Source of the DNA: Kitasatospora purpeofusca
GTDB lineage: Bacteria > Actinomycetota > Actinomycetes > Streptomycetales > Streptomycetaceae
DNA length: 64,000 nt
Reading direction: 5' to 3'
Assembly (NCBI RefSeq): GCF_000718025.1
Contig: NZ_JODS01000003.1
Coordinates: forward strand, 248,001 to 312,000
Position numbers and translations under genes: made by a program. The stretch's first letter is position 1; the number at the start of each line of letters is the position of its first letter. Below the pieces are notes generated by a model. It did not search any database. It worked only from the letters and a program-made list of their open reading frames with translations, and was not told the DNA's origin. Shown here in pieces: positions 1 to 8,525 of the stretch.

Positions 1-54
1 CGGCGCGGCACCGTAGCCAGGAGGCGGCCCGTACGGACTGGGTGGTGTGCTCAT
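1..54 (-). CDS. N-terminal fragment of a Pro/Gly/Tyr-rich protein (cut by window edge)
   Basis: Only the first 18 codons are in the window: ATG at 54-52, reading MSTPPSPYGPPPGYGAAP and still open at base 1. A GGGGGAC Shine-Dalgarno-like stretch sits about 6 bases upstream. Such Pro/Gly/Tyr-rich cytosolic N-termini are common on Streptomyces membrane proteins, so an envelope protein is a reasonable guess, but function cannot be read from 18 residues. It is transcribed in the same direction as the MFS gene that ends at 164. Confidence 0.5.
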   Translation of the reverse strand, partial: MSTPPSPYGPPPGYGAAP

Positions 55-163
55 CAGATTGTCCCCCGAGACAGAGTGCTGCCGCTGCGACAGATCTGAC
101 GTACCTTAGCGACTCGGAACGACGCCGCCGGGGTGCAGGGGCCGACCGGCCGGACGGCCGTGG

Positions 164-1546
164 TCAGCGGGCCGGGTCGCCGGGGAGCGGGCCGGTGCGG
201 CGGGCCGCGCGCAGGTAGAGCACGGCCGAGGCCGCGTACACCAGGGAGACGCCGGCCACGACCGTGACCGAGCGGCCGGAGAGCGGCAGCACCAGTGCGG
301 TGACCAGCGCGGCGGCCACGAAGGCGACGTTGAAGAGCACGTCGTAGATGGCGAAGATCCGGCCCCGGAACTCGTCCTCGACGGACTCCTGCACCACGGT
401 GTCGGCGCAGATCTTGGTGCCCTGGGTGACCACACCGAGCAGCAGCGCCGCGATCAGGCAGGGCACCAGGTCGAAGCCGAGGCCGAGCGCGGGCACGAAG
501 ACCACCGGGGCGGCCAGGCAGAGCGTCATCCAGCCGGCCAGCCCGAGCCGGCGGCTGCACCAGGGGCTGATCACCGCCGCGATGAAGAACCCGGCGGCGG
601 AGAGGCCGACCGCCTGTCCCAGGGTGGCCAGACCGGCGGCGCTGTCCGCCGGGTCGTTGAAGGTGTACCGGGCGAGCATCACCACGACGACGATCAGCAC
701 GCCGTAGCAGAACCGGGCGGCGGTCACGGCGGCCAGCGCGTGCGCCGCCGGGCGGCGGTCCCGCACCAGGTGGACGACGGCGGCCCGCAGCTCGCGGGCG
801 GCCTGGGCCAGGGCCTGGCCGATCGCGGGCCGGCCGGGGTGGTTGCCCGGGCCGAGCAGGTCCTTGTCCATCCGCAGCGCGGCCAGCGCGGCGGACAGGT
901 AGAGCAGCGCGGCCACGCTCACCAGGGCGGCGTCGGCCCGGGGGCCCGGCGGCATCACCTGGTGCAGCAGGAAGCCGAGACCGCCGCCGCAGGCCGCCGC
1001 GACGGTGCCCAGGGTGGGGGAGAGCGCGTTGGCGGTCACCAGCTGCTCGGCCCGCACCACCCGGGGCAGCGCGGCGGAGAGTCCGGCCAGGATGAACCGG
1101 TTGAGCGCGGTGACCAGCAGCGCGGAGGCGAAGAACAGCCAGGTCGGCGCCTGGACCAGCAGCAGCCCGCCGGTGAGCAGGCCGAGCCCGAAGCGGGCCA
1201 GGTTGCCCAGGTAGAGCACCTGCCGCCGGCGCCAGCGGTCCAGCAGGACGCCGGCGAAGGGGCCGATCACCGAGAACGGCAGCAGCATCACGGCCAGCAC
1301 CGAGGCGATGTCGGCGGGCGAGGACTGCTTCTCGGGGGAGAAGACGACGTAGGCGGCGAGCGACACCTGGAACACGCCGTCGGAGAGCTGGGACAGCACC
1401 CGGGCGGTCAGCAGCCGGCGGAAGTCGCGGCCGCGGAGCAGGCCGAAGAGCGTGGCGCTGTGCGCGGCACGGTGGGTACTGCCGTTCTCGGTGATCGCCA
1501 CCCGCTCAGGGTGCCATGGATCCGGGCGGTGTTTCACGTGAAACAT
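164..1546 (-). CDS. MFS transporter
   Basis: 460 aa integral membrane protein with about 12 hydrophobic segments, the usual MFS length. The start of TM1 (FRRLLTARVLSQLSDG) and the DRWRRRQVL loop after TM2, matching the D-R-x-G/R-R signature loop, support a proton-driven efflux-type MFS; substrate unknown. The ATG at 1546 gives N-terminus MFHVKH, which is simply the translation of a perfect parS site (1530-1545). Either the gene uses an ATG inside a ParB site or the true start is internal, for example the GTG at codon 16. Downstream of ino1 on the same strand, separated by a hairpin terminator. Confidence 0.85.
   Translation of the reverse strand: MFHVKHRPDPWHPERVAITENGSTHRAAHSATLFGLLRGRDFRRLLTARVLSQLSDGVFQVSLAAYVVFSPEKQSSPADIASVLAVMLLPFSVIGPFAGVLLDRWRRRQVLYLGNLARFGLGLLTGGLLLVQAPTWLFFASALLVTALNRFILAGLSAALPRVVRAEQLVTANALSPTLGTVAAACGGGLGFLLHQVMPPGPRADAALVSVAALLYLSAALAALRMDKDLLGPGNHPGRPAIGQALAQAARELRAAVVHLVRDRRPAAHALAAVTAARFCYGVLIVVVVMLARYTFNDPADSAAGLATLGQAVGLSAAGFFIAAVISPWCSRRLGLAGWMTLCLAAPVVFVPALGLGFDLVPCLIAALLLGVVTQGTKICADTVVQESVEDEFRGRIFAIYDVLFNVAFVAAALVTALVLPLSGRSVTVVAGVSLVYAASAVLYLRAARRTGPLPGDPAR
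1530..1545. promoter_or_regulatory. parS: parS centromere site (ParB binding), perfect 16-mer
   Basis: TGTTTCACGTGAAACA, a perfect 16-bp palindrome identical to the ParB-binding parS consensus known from Bacillus and Streptomyces. It lies on the start codon of the MFS gene. A second identical copy is at 11882-11897. ParB loads at such sites clustered around oriC to organise chromosome segregation. Confidence 0.93.
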
Positions 1547-1561
1547 TCGCCGGGAAAAGGT

Positions 1562-1596
1562 GAACGGGCCCGCGGTCGTGGACCGCGGACCCGTTC
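1562..1596 (-). terminator. hairpin terminator downstream of ino1
   Basis: A 16-bp stem (1562-1577 with 1581-1596, one C-A mismatch) with a GTG loop, directly after the ino1 stop and before the MFS gene. No U-tract. Confidence 0.6.
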
Positions 1597-1630
1597 GGTG
1601 CTCAAGGACTCAGCACTGGGAGGGGCGAGC

Positions 1631-2713
1631 TCAGCGCTCGACCTCGCCCTTGATGAACTTCTCGACGTTCTCGCGGGCCTCGTCGTCGAAGTACTGGACC
1701 GGCGGGGACTTCATGAAGTACGAGGAGGCCGAGAGGATCGGGCCACCGATGCCGCGGTCGAGGGCGATCTTCGCGGCGCGCACGGCGTCGATGATGACAC
1801 CGGCGGAGTTCGGGGAGTCCCAGACCTCGAGCTTGTACTCGAGGTTCAGCGGGACGTCGCCGAACGCGCGGCCCTCGAGGCGGACGTACGCCCACTTGCG
1901 GTCGTCCAGCCAGGCCACGTAGTCCGAGGGACCGATGTGGACGTTGTTGGCGCCCAGCTCGCGGTCGCGGATCTGCGAGGTGACGGCCTGGGTCTTGGAG
2001 ATCTTCTTGGACTCCAGGCGCTCGCGCTCGAGCATGTTCTTGAAGTCCATGTTGCCGCCGACGTTCAGCTGCATGGTGCGCTCGAGGACGACACCGCGGT
2101 CCTCGAACAGCTTGGCCATCACGCGGTGCGTGATGGTCGCGCCGACCTGGGACTTGATGTCGTCACCGACGATCGGCACGCCGGCCTCGGTGAACTTGTC
2201 CGCCCACTCCTTGGTGCCGGCGATGAACACCGGGAGGGCGTTCACGAAGGCGACCTTGGCGTCGATGGCGCACTGGGCGTAGAACTTGGCGGCGGCCTCG
2301 GAGCCCACCGGCAGGTAGCAGACCAGGACGTCGGCCTGGGCGTCCTTCAGGGCCTGGACGACGTCGACCGGGGTCTCGTCCGACTCCTCGATGGTCTCCC
2401 GGTAGTACTTGCCCAGGCCGTCCAAGGTGTGGCCGCGCTGGACCGTGATGCCGGTCGGGGGCACGTCGCAGATCTTGATGGTGTTGTTCTCGGACGCCGT
2501 GATGGCGTGCGCGAGGTCCTGGCCGACCTTCTTGGCGTCGACGTCGAAGGCGGCGACGAACTGCACGTCACTGACGTGGTAGTCACCGAACTGGACGTGC
2601 ATCAGCCCGGGGACCTTGCCGGCCGGGTCGGCGTCCTTGTAGTACTCGACACCCTGCACCAGCGACGTGGCGCAGTTGCCCACACCCACGATGGCTACGC
2701 GAACCGAACCCAT
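1631..2713 (-). CDS. ino1: myo-inositol-1-phosphate synthase (actinobacterial type)
   Basis: 360 aa, the usual length of the short actinobacterial/archaeal Ino1 family. It converts glucose-6-phosphate to inositol-3-phosphate (NAD-dependent, cytosolic), the entry to phosphatidylinositol and mycothiol. The N-terminus VRVAIVGVGNCATSLVQG carries the GxGNxxxS dinucleotide loop at residues 8-15. Further family features are VPPTGITVQRGHTLDGLGKY and the core around NVGGNMDFKNML and SDYVAWLDDRK. Start ATG 2713. Neighbour of a divergently reading PadR/PBP pair upstream; downstream hairpin at 1562-1596. Confidence 0.95.
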   Translation of the reverse strand: MGSVRVAIVGVGNCATSLVQGVEYYKDADPAGKVPGLMHVQFGDYHVSDVQFVAAFDVDAKKVGQDLAHAITASENNTIKICDVPPTGITVQRGHTLDGLGKYYRETIEESDETPVDVVQALKDAQADVLVCYLPVGSEAAAKFYAQCAIDAKVAFVNALPVFIAGTKEWADKFTEAGVPIVGDDIKSQVGATITHRVMAKLFEDRGVVLERTMQLNVGGNMDFKNMLERERLESKKISKTQAVTSQIRDRELGANNVHIGPSDYVAWLDDRKWAYVRLEGRAFGDVPLNLEYKLEVWDSPNSAGVIIDAVRAAKIALDRGIGGPILSASSYFMKSPPVQYFDDEARENVEKFIKGEVER

Positions 2714-2841
2714 TCCCGGTTGCTCCCTGTGATCTCATGAGCGCCGCCGAAGGTCGGCGGTACTCGTCCTGCTTATTCGATGACTGCAAACGGGCGCATG
2801 ACGCGCCCACTCCTGCCGCGCGGCACAGGGCTGACGCGGTC

Positions 2842-3540
2842 TCAGCGCTCCTGGGCGGAACGCCCCGGGCGGTCGTGCGGTGGCCCGGGCGGGTCCACGG
2901 ACCCGTCCTCCTGGCCTCGGCCGTCCGAAGTCTGGGGTACTGCGGAGCCGGTCCCGTCGGCGGGCGCCCCGGTCCGGCCGGAGCGGTTGGCCCGCTCGGT
3001 CTCGATCAGCTCGTTGAGCCAGCGGACCTCGCGCTCCACCGACTCCAGTCCGTGCCGCTGCAGTTCGACCGTGTAGTCGTCGAACCGCTCGCGGGCCCGG
3101 GCCAGCGAGTTGCGCATCCGCTCCAGGCGCTCCTCCAGCCGGCTGCGGCGGCCCTCCAGGACGCGCATCCGCACGGCCCGGTCGGTCTGACCGAAGAAGG
3201 CGAAGTGCACACCGAAGTGCTCGTCCTCCCAGGCGTCCGGGCCGGCGTCGGCGAGCAGCTCCTCGAAACGCTGCTTGCCCTCGGCGGACAGCCGGTAGAC
3301 GATCTTGGACCGCTTGCCGTTGAGCGCGGTGGCCGGGACGTACTCGACGTCCGGGTTGTCCTCGACCAGGAAACCCTGGGCCACCAGGCTCTTCAGACAG
3401 GGGTAGAGCGTCCCGTACGAGAAGGCGCGGAACGAGCCGAGCAGGACATTGAGCCTCTTGCGCAGCTCGTAACCGTGCATCGGGGCGTCGTGGAGCAGTC
3501 CGAGAACGGCGAACTCCAGCACTCCTGAGCGTCTGCCCAC
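2842..3540 (-). CDS. PadR-family transcriptional regulator
   Basis: 232 aa. Residues 1-80 form the PadR winged helix (VLEFAVLGLLHDAPMHGYEL, then TLYPCLKSLVAQGFL with the beta-wing). Residues 110-200 are predicted long helices rich in Arg/Glu, typical of the dimerising coiled coil of the longer PadR class. The C-terminal 40 residues are low complexity. The frame stays open upstream to 3708, but GTG 3540 is chosen because GGGGAGGA lies 7 bases before it and the upstream part is non-conserved. A 14-bp palindrome at 3613-3626 upstream is a candidate autoregulatory operator. Effector unknown. Confidence 0.88.
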   Translation of the reverse strand: MGRRSGVLEFAVLGLLHDAPMHGYELRKRLNVLLGSFRAFSYGTLYPCLKSLVAQGFLVEDNPDVEYVPATALNGKRSKIVYRLSAEGKQRFEELLADAGPDAWEDEHFGVHFAFFGQTDRAVRMRVLEGRRSRLEERLERMRNSLARARERFDDYTVELQRHGLESVEREVRWLNELIETERANRSGRTGAPADGTGSAVPQTSDGRGQEDGSVDPPGPPHDRPGRSAQER

Positions 3541-3612
3541 TGCCTTCGTCCTCCCCTCTCCGGTCGGTCCGCGACCCGCCTCGACCGGCGCTATGCCGTT
3601 CCGATGTATCGG

Positions 3613-3626
3613 CTCGATATATCGAG
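3613..3626. promoter_or_regulatory. palindromic operator candidate upstream of padR
   Basis: CTCGATATATCGAG, a perfect 14-bp AT-centred palindrome 73 bp upstream of the PadR start, in the 352-bp divergent region between the regulator and the PBP gene. PadR proteins commonly repress their own promoter from such palindromes. The same gap also holds TGTGATCACA at 3673-3682. Confidence 0.5.
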
Positions 3627-3892
3627 AACAGTAAGCCTGGGTCCGCGAACGGGCAAGGGGGACGCGCGTGAATGTGATCACAAGACGACGCGCGGGTGTG
3701 CTTGGCAACGGGCGTGTAATGATCTGTTGCCGTTTTGCGGTTATTGGCGATTGATGCCCGATTAGTTCGGATTCGGAGCTGCGTACGCTGTCGCGTGTGC
3801 ACGAGGACCACCTCCGGGGTTAGGGCGGTTACGGGCATCGGACGTGGACCCTGCCTTCAGGCTCGACCGGCCTGGCGAGGAGTAGCTGGAAG

Positions 3893-6688
3893 ATGAGCGA
3901 ACGACGGCGCAGGTCGCCCGGCGGCGACGGTCGCCCGCCGGGCGGCGGCAACGGACGGTCGGAAGGAGCCGGGCGCGACGAGCTGGGCTCGGAGGGTCTG
4001 GGCCGACGGCGCCCGCCGGGCGCGCGGGACACCGCCCAGCAGCCCCGGATGACCCGAGCCGAAATGCGGAAGGCCGCCCAGAAGGGCGGCCGTCGCGGTG
4101 CCGAGACGGCGGCCGCAGGCGCGGCCGCCGGCCGGGGCGGCGCCCCCGGCAAGAAACGGTTCATCGACTACCCGCGCTTCGGCAAGCAGGGCGTCCGCCG
4201 CTGGCTGCCCTCCTGGCGGCAGTGGCTGAGCGCCGTGCTGCTCTTCGCCGCGGCCTGCGTGGGGGCGGTCTTCTTCGTCTACCAGAGCACCAAGATCCCG
4301 CCGCTGAACGCCCTGGTGAACGACCAGAACAACATCTACTACTGGGCCGACAACACCGAGATGGTCCGCAAGGGCGAGACCAACCGGCAGATCGTCGAGC
4401 TGGCGGACATCTCGCCCAACCTCCAGAACGCGGTCATCGCGGCGGAGAACGAGACCTTCCGCACCGACAGCGGCATCGACCCCAAGGGCATGCTGCGCGC
4501 GGTGGTCAACATGGCCAAGGGCGGCCAGACCCAGGGCGCCTCGACCATCACCCAGCAGTACGTCAAGAACGCCTACCTGACCCAGGAGCAGACTCTCAGC
4601 CGCAAGGTGAAGGAGTTCTTCATCACCCTGAAGGTCAATCAGGAGTACGAGAAGCCCGACATCCTCAAGGGCTACCTCAACACCAGTTGGTTCGGCCGCG
4701 GCGCCACCGGCGCCCAGGCCGCCGCCCAGGCGTACTACGGCGTCAACGCCAAGGACCTCGACCTGTGCCAGAGCGCCATGCTGGCCGGCCTGCTCAAGGG
4801 CGCGTCGTACTACGACCCGACCATCAAGGCCAACCAGGCCCGCGCCGAGGAGCGCTGGAAGTGGATCCTCGACCGGATGGTGGAGACCAAGAACACCACC
4901 GCCGAGGAGCGGGCGAAGTGCACCGCCTTCCCCACCCCGATCAAGCAGGTCCCGTCGGCCAATATGAACGGTCAGATCAGCTACATGGTCGAGACCGCCA
5001 ACAAGTACGTCATGGCCAAGGACCCGACGATCGACCAGCGGGCGATCGACAAGGGCGGCTTCAAGATCTACACGACCTTCCAGAAGGACAAGGTCGACGC
5101 CCTGAAGAAGGCCGTGGACGACGTCAAGGCGGAGACCCTCAACGTCCAGAAGCGCCCGAACAACGACAACTTCGTCCAGTTCGGCGCCTCCAGCATCGTC
5201 CCCGGTGACGGCGCGATCGTCGCCATCTACGGCGGCGAGGGCGTGGAGAACGGGAACTTCGGCAACAACGCCGACGCCCAGGGCGTCCAGGTCGGCTCGA
5301 CCTTCAAGCCCTTCGTCCTGGCCGCGGCCATGCAGACCGGTGTGCAGACCGCGACCGACGACAAGGGCAAGCCCAAGCGGATCAACGCCGACAGCCGCTA
5401 CCTGTCCGACGACCTCTCGGAGATCCGCAAGCCGGACGGCTCGCTGCTGCTCGGTGACGACGGCAAGCCGTACCGGCAGAAGAACGAGGAGAAGGGCAAG
5501 CGCGGTTACGTCTCGCTGCGGATGGCCATGCAGTACTCCTACAACGTGCCCTTCGTGCAGCTGAACCAGGACGTCGGCGGCCAGACCGTGATGCAGACCG
5601 CCGAGGCGCTGGGCATCCGCAAGGAGAGCATCGAGAAGGAGTCGAAGACGGCGACCTTCCCGCTCGGCGTCTCCACCGTCAGCCCGATCCGGATGGCGGA
5701 CGCCTACGCGACCTTCGCCGCCAGCGGCAAGCAGGCCGAGCCCTACTCGGTCGCCAAGGTCCTGGTGGACGGCAAGGAGCGACCCGGTTTCGGCAAGCAC
5801 GAGACCAAGCAGGCGGTGGAGGCGGTGGTCGCCGACAACATCACCGACGTGCTGGTGAACGTGGCGCAGAACGGTACCGGTAAGAAGACCAACACCCTGG
5901 GCCGCCCGGTGGCCGGCAAGACCGGTACCACCGACGAGAACAAGTCGGCCTGGTGGGTCGGCTACACCCCGCAGCTGGCCACCAGCGTGGCGATGTGGCG
6001 CGAGGACCCGACCGCGCACGAGCGGCTCTCGCTGAACGGCACCGGCGGCAAGGACTCGGTGCACGGTGGTGACGTCCCCGCGGACGTCTTCACCCGGTAC
6101 ATGAAGGCCGCGCTGGCCAACGAGAAGAAGCTGAACTTCCCGACCCCGCAGCCGGTCGGCTCGCAGGTCGACTCCTCGGGCGCGCCGAGCACGGCGAGCG
6201 CCGTGCCGACCCCGACCACGACCGAGAGCGTGACCGCTCCCCCGGTCGACCCGAACGCCGGGCAGCCGACCCAGCCGCCGGTCACCCAGGGGCCGGCCTG
6301 CGTCCCGGGCGTCGACTGCCCGGGCACGGTGCCCACCCAGCCCGGTCCGACCAAGACCAACCCGAACCCGGGCGGCGGGACGACCGGCGGTGGCGGGACC
6401 AACGGCGGCGGCGCAAACGGCGGCGGCGCAAACGGCGGCGGCACGGCCAACGGCGGTGGCGCCAACGGTGGCGGTACCAACGGCGGCGGCGCCAACGGCG
6501 GCGGTGGCACCACGCCCTCGCCGAGCTGCCTGCTCGGTCCGATCGGCTGCAGCACGCCGACCCAGCCGGCCACCCCGACCCCGGATCCGGGCGGCGGGGC
6601 CGGCGGCGCGACCGGCGGCCCGACCAGCAAGCCGCCGAAGCCGTCCACCTCGCCCTCACCGGGCGGCGGCAGCGCCATGGTGCCGTAG
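3893..6688 (+). CDS. bifunctional class A penicillin-binding protein (transglycosylase/transpeptidase)
   Basis: 931 aa. Layout: basic/Gly-rich cytosolic tail (about 1-105), one TM anchor (about 108-130, AVLLFAAACVGAVFFVYQ), GT51 glycosyltransferase (about 160-330; catalytic Glu at about 185 in AAENETF, GGQTQGASTITQQYVKN, GYLNTSWFGRGATG), then the penicillin-binding transpeptidase with STFK (Ser469), SYN (Ser549) and KTG (Lys676). The last 220 residues are an extracellular Thr/Pro then Gly/Asn repeat tail (GGGANGGG units) ending near the cell wall. It polymerises and cross-links peptidoglycan from lipid II. Start ATG 3893; a GAGGAG lies about 16 bases upstream. Expression may respond to the divergent PadR gene. 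The key residues all look intact. Confidence 0.95.
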   Translation: MSERRRRSPGGDGRPPGGGNGRSEGAGRDELGSEGLGRRRPPGARDTAQQPRMTRAEMRKAAQKGGRRGAETAAAGAAAGRGGAPGKKRFIDYPRFGKQGVRRWLPSWRQWLSAVLLFAAACVGAVFFVYQSTKIPPLNALVNDQNNIYYWADNTEMVRKGETNRQIVELADISPNLQNAVIAAENETFRTDSGIDPKGMLRAVVNMAKGGQTQGASTITQQYVKNAYLTQEQTLSRKVKEFFITLKVNQEYEKPDILKGYLNTSWFGRGATGAQAAAQAYYGVNAKDLDLCQSAMLAGLLKGASYYDPTIKANQARAEERWKWILDRMVETKNTTAEERAKCTAFPTPIKQVPSANMNGQISYMVETANKYVMAKDPTIDQRAIDKGGFKIYTTFQKDKVDALKKAVDDVKAETLNVQKRPNNDNFVQFGASSIVPGDGAIVAIYGGEGVENGNFGNNADAQGVQVGSTFKPFVLAAAMQTGVQTATDDKGKPKRINADSRYLSDDLSEIRKPDGSLLLGDDGKPYRQKNEEKGKRGYVSLRMAMQYSYNVPFVQLNQDVGGQTVMQTAEALGIRKESIEKESKTATFPLGVSTVSPIRMADAYATFAASGKQAEPYSVAKVLVDGKERPGFGKHETKQAVEAVVADNITDVLVNVAQNGTGKKTNTLGRPVAGKTGTTDENKSAWWVGYTPQLATSVAMWREDPTAHERLSLNGTGGKDSVHGGDVPADVFTRYMKAALANEKKLNFPTPQPVGSQVDSSGAPSTASAVPTPTTTESVTAPPVDPNAGQPTQPPVTQGPACVPGVDCPGTVPTQPGPTKTNPNPGGGTTGGGGTNGGGANGGGANGGGTANGGGANGGGTNGGGANGGGGTTPSPSCLLGPIGCSTPTQPATPTPDPGGGAGGATGGPTSKPPKPSTSPSPGGGSAMVP

Positions 6689-6730
6689 CAGGCGCCGCAG
6701 CGAGCGGCTCGGCAAGCGGTGACCGCGGAA

Positions 6731-6765
6731 CGGCGGTGGGAGGCTCCCCGGAGCCCCCGCCGCCG
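6731..6765 (+). terminator. terminator after the PBP gene
   Basis: Stem of about 16 bp (6731-6747 with 6750-6765, one bulge and one wobble), followed by GTTTCG. Position 45 bp after the PBP stop fits a transcription terminator. Confidence 0.55.
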
Positions 6766-6904
6766 TTTCGCCGTATTCGGCGCGATTCGTGCCGGTACCC
6801 GGGCCCCGGGCGGCCGACCCGGGGCCGACCCGGCGGCCCCGGCCCCGGGAAAAGGGGCAGGGTCCTCCTCGTACGCGCGGGCGGGGTGCGGCAGGATGTC
6901 CGCC

Positions 6905-8443
6905 ATGACGTCCAGCACTCGTGAGGAAGAGGACCGGGCCGCGCCGGCGGCCGGTCCACAGGCCAACACCGTGGTGGTGCCGGCGGACGAGGACCCGGTC
7001 GCGGCCGCGGGCAGCGAGGTGATCGGCGGTCCGCCCGGGCGGCGCGCCCTGCTCGGCGTCTCCTGGTGGATCCCGGCCCGCTTCCTGGCGCTGGTGGTGA
7101 TCGTGGTCTCGGTGCTGGGCATGGCGCAGAAGCTGCCCTGCTACAACGCCGCCTGGTTCCAGCCCGGCTCGCCGCAGTACGTGCACGCCTGCTACAGCGA
7201 CATCCCGCACCTGTTCTCCGGGCGCGGCTTCGCGGCCGGGCTGCACCCCTACGTGGACCGGATCCCGGGCACCTCCGGGGATCTGCAGTTCCTGGAGTAC
7301 CCGGTGCTGACCGGCCTGTTCATGCAGGTCTCGGCCTGGCTGACGCCCGGCGGCGGCGCCCTCCAGGACCAGGAGCGCTGGTTCTGGACCATCAACGCGG
7401 GCCTGCTGATGGCCTGCGCGGTGGTCGCCGTGGTCGCGCTCTCCCGCACCCACCGGCGCCGCCCCTGGGACGCGCTGATGTTCGCCCTGGCACCGGTGCT
7501 GCTGCTCAACGCCACCGTCAACTGGGACCTGCTGGCGGTCGCGCTGGCCGCCGTCGCGCTCGCCTGGTGGTCCGGTTCGCGGCCGCTCTGGGCCGGCGTG
7601 TTCATCGGGCTCGCCACCGCGGCCAAGCTCTACCCGCTGCTGCTGCTCGGCCCCCTGGTGGTGCTCTGCTGGCGGGCCGGACGCGGTCGCGACCTGCGGG
7701 CCCTGCTCGGCGGAGCGGTCGGCGCCTGGCTGCTGGTCAATCTGCCGATCATGATGGCGAACTGGCAGGGCTGGTCGACCTTCTACGTCTTCAGCAAGCA
7801 CCGCACCGAGGACTACGGCTCGCTGTGGCTGATCCTGATGCAGAACCGCGGCGTCGGACTGGCGAACCTCGACACCTTCATCGCCGTCCTGATGCTGCTG
7901 AGCTGCGCGGGGATAGCGTGGCTCGGGCTCGCGGCGCCGCGCCGGCCGAGGGTGGTCCAGCTGGCCTTCCTGGTGGTGGCCGCGTTCGTGCTCCTCAACA
8001 AGGTGTACTCGCCGCAGTACGTGCTCTGGCTGCTGCCGCTGGCGGTGCTGGCCCGGCCGCGCTGGCGGGACATCCTGATCTGGCAGGCCTGCGAGGTGCT
8101 CTACACCCTGGGCATCTGGTCCCACCTGGGCTTCGTCACCGGCGCCAAGCAGCACGGGATCGGCGAGTCCTGGTACCACTTCGCGATCGTGCTGCACCTG
8201 CTCGGCACGCTCTACCTGGTGGGCCTGGTGGTCCGGGACATCCTGCTGCCGGACCGCGACCCGGTCCGCTGGGACGGCAGCGACGACCCGTCCGGCGGGG
8301 TGCTCGACGGGGCCCCGGACGTGTTCGTGCTCGGCAGCGCCCGCCGGCTGCGCGAGGAGGAGAGCTACGCCGGATACGCGCCGGCCGGCCCCGAGGCGTG
8401 GCTGGAGGAGCCGCCCGCCGCGGAACCGGCCGAGAAGGTCTGA
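6905..8443 (+). CDS. GT87/DUF2029-type membrane glycosyltransferase
   Basis: 512 aa polytopic membrane protein with about 9-10 hydrophobic helices between residues 55 and 445, including WDLLAVALAAVALAWWSGSRPLWAGVF and a KVYSPQYVLWLLPL segment close to the helix of the polyprenol-phosphomannose-dependent mannosyltransferase (GT87) family. The N-terminus (about 50 residues) and C-terminus (about 60) are hydrophilic. The family transfers mannose from polyprenyl-phosphate-mannose to surface glycans; manA and a dolichol-phosphate-mannose-type synthase occur 14 kb downstream. Start ATG 6905 was chosen because a CAGGAT -10-like hexamer ends 7 bases before it (leaderless pattern); ATG 6896 is an in-frame alternative. 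Confidence 0.75.
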   Translation: MTSSTREEEDRAAPAAGPQANTVVVPADEDPVAAAGSEVIGGPPGRRALLGVSWWIPARFLALVVIVVSVLGMAQKLPCYNAAWFQPGSPQYVHACYSDIPHLFSGRGFAAGLHPYVDRIPGTSGDLQFLEYPVLTGLFMQVSAWLTPGGGALQDQERWFWTINAGLLMACAVVAVVALSRTHRRRPWDALMFALAPVLLLNATVNWDLLAVALAAVALAWWSGSRPLWAGVFIGLATAAKLYPLLLLGPLVVLCWRAGRGRDLRALLGGAVGAWLLVNLPIMMANWQGWSTFYVFSKHRTEDYGSLWLILMQNRGVGLANLDTFIAVLMLLSCAGIAWLGLAAPRRPRVVQLAFLVVAAFVLLNKVYSPQYVLWLLPLAVLARPRWRDILIWQACEVLYTLGIWSHLGFVTGAKQHGIGESWYHFAIVLHLLGTLYLVGLVVRDILLPDRDPVRWDGSDDPSGGVLDGAPDVFVLGSARRLREEESYAGYAPAGPEAWLEEPPAAEPAEKV

Positions 8444-8449
8444 CCGACC

Positions 8450-8475
8450 GGACCGGCCCCCGCGGGGGCCGGTCC
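8450..8475. terminator. bidirectional terminator between convergent genes
   Basis: Perfect 12-bp GC stem with a 2-base centre (8450-8461 with 8464-8475), placed between the convergent GT87 gene (stop 8443) and the alanine-racemase-like gene (stop 8511). Confidence 0.75.
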
Positions 8476-8480
8476 TGCTT

Positions 8481-8525
8481 CTAGCGGTCGACCTTCCAGT
8501 GGTCGACCTTCTAGCGGTCGACCAC
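8481..8525. repeat. three tandem 15-bp repeats across a stop codon
   Basis: Three consecutive 15-bp units (8481-8495, 8496-8510, 8511-8525), each containing GGTCGACC. On the minus strand they read, in frame, VDR-stop, K-VDHWK-VDR-stop: the first unit holds the stop codon of the alanine-racemase-like gene, the second has TGG in its place and the third has a stop again. Unit length divisible by three fits slippage duplication of the gene 3' end. Confidence 0.85.

Noticed and set aside
740..2740. A 666-codon plus-strand frame over the MFS and ino1 genes
   Set aside because: Low-complexity Arg/Gly/His translation, antisense to clear genes with family motifs on the minus strand.
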